DNA of 64,000 nt from an uncultured Pelagibacteraceae bacterium (GTDB taxonomy: Bacteria > Pseudomonadota > Alphaproteobacteria > Pelagibacterales > Pelagibacteraceae): the NCBI GenBank assembly GCA_902539445.1, contig CACBIY010000003.1, positions 62,001 to 126,000 on the forward strand, given 5' to 3'. The notes under the pieces were generated by a model that saw nothing but the letters and a program-made list of their open reading frames with translations, did no database searches and was not told the DNA's origin. Of the stretch, positions 61,041-64,000 are shown in pieces (position 1 is the stretch's first letter; every line of letters begins with the position of its first letter). The position numbers were made by a program, and so were the translations under genes.

Positions 61041-62458
61041 TGGCTAAGAAAAAAAAGAAAAAAAATGGTAAATTAAAAACTAACGGTAACGTAGGTGGAA
61101 AAGCTGACGTTCATTTAAGTTCTAACGGTGGCAGAAATAAAAGTTTATTAGGTCACAATGCTATTTTCACACCAGAAGTAATTGATGATATTCATATTAA
61201 ATCTCAGTTAGGAAGATACAGAATGCGTGGAATGGCACTGATGAAAAAGATTCCAACATTTGATGATTTAGTTTTCTTACCAGGAACACTTACAAGGTTT
61301 GTAATCGAAGGTTACAGAGAAAAATGTGAAACTAAAACTGTTATTGGACCAAGATGTGAAAATCCAATTGAATTAGATATACCAGTTTATATTACTGGTA
61401 TGAGTTTTGGTGCTTTATCTTATGAAGCAAAAACTGCGTTAGCAAGAGGAGCTACAATGGCAGGTAGCGCAACATGTTCAGGTGAGGGTGGAATGATACC
61501 TGATGAAAGAAGATATTCTGAAAAATGGTTTTATCAATGTATTCAATCAAGATATGGGTTTAACCCACATCATGCACAATTGGCTGATGGAATAGAAGTT
61601 TTTATCGGACAAGGACAAAAAGTTGGTATGGGTGGTCACTTAATGGGTCAAAAAGTAACCGACCAAGTTGCTGAAATGAGATCACTACCATCAGGTATTG
61701 ATCAAAGATCTCCTGCAAGACATCCTGACTGGTTAGGTCCAGATGACTTAGCATTAAAAGTAGAGGAGCTTAGACAATTAACAAAAAATAAAGTTCCAAT
61801 TCAATTAAAATTAGGTGCATCAAAGGTTTATGACGATGTTCGTATGGCTGCAAAATGTGATCCTGACTCTATTTATCTAGATGGAATGGAAGGATCTACA
61901 GGAGCAGGTCCACACATCGCTGCTGCTAACACTGGTATTCCTGGAATTGCAGCTATTAGAGAAGCAAGAAGAGCGTTGGACGATGTTGGAAAAACTGGAA
62001 AAGTTACATTAATTTATGCTGGTGGAGTTAGAGATGGTGCTGATATGGCAAAAGCATTAGCCTTAGGTGCAGATGCAATAGCTATTGGTACTGGTTCTAT
62101 GATTGCACTAAACTGTAACAAAGATATACCAGAGGCAAATTTTGAGAAAGAAATGGGAGTAAAAGCAGGTGAATGTTATCACTGTCATACTGGAAGATGT
62201 CCAGTAGGAGTTGCTACACAAGATCCAAAATTAAGAGCTAGATTAAATCCTGATGATGCAGCATTGAGAGTTTATAATTATTTACATTCAATGACTCTTG
62301 AAGCTCAGTTGTTAGCTAGAGCTTGTGGAAAAACAAATATACATTCTTTAGAACCTGAAGATTTAGCGGCACTTACTTCTGAAGCATCGGCTTTAGCAAA
62401 AGTTCCTTTAGCAGGTACTAATTATACTGTTGGGGTTGATAACTTTCATAAAATTTAG
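61040..62458 (+). CDS. mgsC: N-methylglutamate synthase subunit C (FMN glutamate synthase-like)
   Basis: GMSFGALSYEAKTALARGA, GGVRDGADMAKALALGADAIAIG, CYHCHTGRCPVGVATQDP. Confidence 0.92.
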   Translation: MAKKKKKKNGKLKTNGNVGGKADVHLSSNGGRNKSLLGHNAIFTPEVIDDIHIKSQLGRYRMRGMALMKKIPTFDDLVFLPGTLTRFVIEGYREKCETKTVIGPRCENPIELDIPVYITGMSFGALSYEAKTALARGATMAGSATCSGEGGMIPDERRYSEKWFYQCIQSRYGFNPHHAQLADGIEVFIGQGQKVGMGGHLMGQKVTDQVAEMRSLPSGIDQRSPARHPDWLGPDDLALKVEELRQLTKNKVPIQLKLGASKVYDDVRMAAKCDPDSIYLDGMEGSTGAGPHIAAANTGIPGIAAIREARRALDDVGKTGKVTLIYAGGVRDGADMAKALALGADAIAIGTGSMIALNCNKDIPEANFEKEMGVKAGECYHCHTGRCPVGVATQDPKLRARLNPDDAALRVYNYLHSMTLEAQLLARACGKTNIHSLEPEDLAALTSEASALAKVPLAGTNYTVGVDNFHKI

Positions 62459-62466
62459 ATGTAAAA

Positions 62467-62883
62467 ATGGCTAAGAAAAAAAATAAAAAAAAAGTTTCTA
62501 AATCAGTAGTCGTTAAAGACCAACAGCTAGGAAAGAAAAAAGAAACTGCTAGAGAAAAGATGATTGGCCAATCTATTGGCTATAGATATGACGTTAATCT
62601 TCTGCCAGATTACAAAAAAATGACACCATTCCTTAAGAAGTATGTAGAAGCAATGGGCTGGGATGATTTGAATTGGTTAGAAGATGTTCATATGGGTTAT
62701 GAAGAAGGAAGACCAGCTGTATTTTGTAGAAATGCTAATGGTTGGGTTACAATTCCATCATCAATCAAGTTGCCAGATAACCAACAAGACAGAGATATGA
62801 TAGCAAGAGAACTTTTAGTGAAATTTCAAATGTCACCAAAACATCCTCTTGTTGATTTGAAAAAAGCATACCTTAAATTTTAA
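62467..62883 (+). CDS. Orphan protein, 138 aa, downstream of mgsC
   Basis: Intact ORF with Lys-rich start MAKKKNKKKVSK; no family recognised. Confidence 0.7.
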   Translation: MAKKKNKKKVSKSVVVKDQQLGKKKETAREKMIGQSIGYRYDVNLLPDYKKMTPFLKKYVEAMGWDDLNWLEDVHMGYEEGRPAVFCRNANGWVTIPSSIKLPDNQQDRDMIARELLVKFQMSPKHPLVDLKKAYLKF

Positions 62884-63007
62884 TTACACAATCTAAAGTT
62901 GATTATTTTTTAAAATCTATTGTCAATATTAGGTTTTATTAGATTGTTTCGTTTGTAACAACTTTCATAATTTTATAGGATTTTGAAAACTAATATGGAG
63001 AGAGAAT

Positions 63008-64000
63008 ATGACTGATCAGTTAGGCGCTCTTACTACTATATTTACGGAATTTTACTACTGGATTACAGTGGTGCTGATGTTTTTAATTCACGTCGGTTTC
63101 TGTATGTATGAAGTTGGAGCTTCTCGATACAAACACCATCAACATACTCTTATGAAAAACACGATGCTGATACCTTTGGTAACAGTAACTTGGTTTTTAT
63201 TTGGTTGGTGGATTTACTGGGCTTTCCCAACAGGACCGGGAATAGCACCTTCAATAATGAATGAAAGTACAGCATTAATCACTGATGAAACATTGTTTAG
63301 TGCTATGTGGCAAGTACCAACAAGTGATATAATGGCGGTTAATCTTGGAGATCACATTAATGGTGTTTTCTGGGCTGCCTTTTTATTATTTTCTTGGACT
63401 GCTGCCTCAATCGTCTCTGGAGCAATAATTGAGAGAATAACTACTTTTGCTTTTGGGATTTTAGCAATAGCGATTGGTTCGGTATTCTGGACAATTGATG
63501 CTGCTTGGGGATGGCACTTTGATGGTTGGATGCTGAAAATTTTAGGATACCATGATGCTTATGCATCAGGAGTAATTCACGCTATAGCTGGTGGATTTGC
63601 TTTAGGTGTTCTAATGGTTTTAGGACCAAGAATTGGAAAATTCTCATCAAGTGGTGAACCAAGAAATATTGGACCAAGAAATCCATGGCTAGTAACAATT
63701 GGATTATTTCTAATTTATACTGGTTTCTGGGGATTCTATGCGGCATGTAATATACCAATATTTGATCTTGGACCAGAGTACGGCATGGAAGGTATATCTT
63801 ATTGGACGGCTACAAACATTTATGTAACGCCTACTACACTTAGCGGTATTACTTTTAACTTCTTGATGTCACTATCAGGAGGATTATTAGCTGGATACTG
63901 GATTGCAAAAGGTGATCCATTCTGGACTTACTCAAGTGGACTAGCAGGTATTATATGTGCTTCAGCTGGAAATGATTTATATCATCCAATTCAATCAATG
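63008..64000 (+). CDS. amt: Ammonium/methylammonium transporter (truncated by window end)
   Basis: Manual translation MTDQLGALTTIFTEFYYWITVVLMFLIHVGFCMYEVGASRYKHHQHTLMKN...DHINGVFWAAFLLFSW...VIHAIAGGFALGVLMVLGPRIGKF. Confidence 0.88.
   Translation, partial: MTDQLGALTTIFTEFYYWITVVLMFLIHVGFCMYEVGASRYKHHQHTLMKNTMLIPLVTVTWFLFGWWIYWAFPTGPGIAPSIMNESTALITDETLFSAMWQVPTSDIMAVNLGDHINGVFWAAFLLFSWTAASIVSGAIIERITTFAFGILAIAIGSVFWTIDAAWGWHFDGWMLKILGYHDAYASGVIHAIAGGFALGVLMVLGPRIGKFSSSGEPRNIGPRNPWLVTIGLFLIYTGFWGFYAACNIPIFDLGPEYGMEGISYWTATNIYVTPTTLSGITFNFLMSLSGGLLAGYWIAKGDPFWTYSSGLAGIICASAGNDLYHPIQSM

Noticed and set aside
1-64000. CRISPR arrays, prophage, transposase or integrase genes
   Set aside because: No regularly spaced repeats and no ORF with transposase/integrase/phage motifs seen.

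Overview
AT-rich (about 30% G+C by eye), very compact alphaproteobacterial chromosome segment; gene content and order strongly suggest SAR11 / Candidatus Pelagibacter. No tRNA, rRNA, CRISPR array or transposon was seen. Main blocks: XRE/ScfR-like regulator and isocitrate lyase (0-2.4 kb); ABC-2 exporter; a TPP riboswitch controlling a sodium:solute symporter (thiV-like HMP transporter); cytochrome c'/b561; AzlCD; a Fur-box-preceded iron(III) ABC transporter with an extra Cys-rich small ORF; folE-acuI-lysR; hisI; dimethylglycine-dehydrogenase-like enzyme with etfBA and ETF-QO; MTHFR-like plus DmdA-like GcvT protein; an uncharacterised DUF3726 / 550-aa / M19-dipeptidase trio; purEK; cspA; sarcosine oxidase soxBDAG; fhs; gpsA; then a long methylated-amine block (tmm, tmoWV, tmoX, tdm, MarR-like, orphan FAD oxidoreductase, gmaS, mgsABC, orphan 138-aa protein, amt). 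The window reads as a THF-linked C1/methylated-amine hub with four GcvT-domain enzymes. The best candidates for something undescribed are the DUF3726 trio, the orphan proteins inside the TMAO/methylamine operon, a structured intergenic region at about 6.0-6.25 kb with a perfect Shine-Dalgarno and an 8-codon ORF, and several unannotated small ORFs. All product calls come from reading motifs and recalled family similarity; no searches were run.
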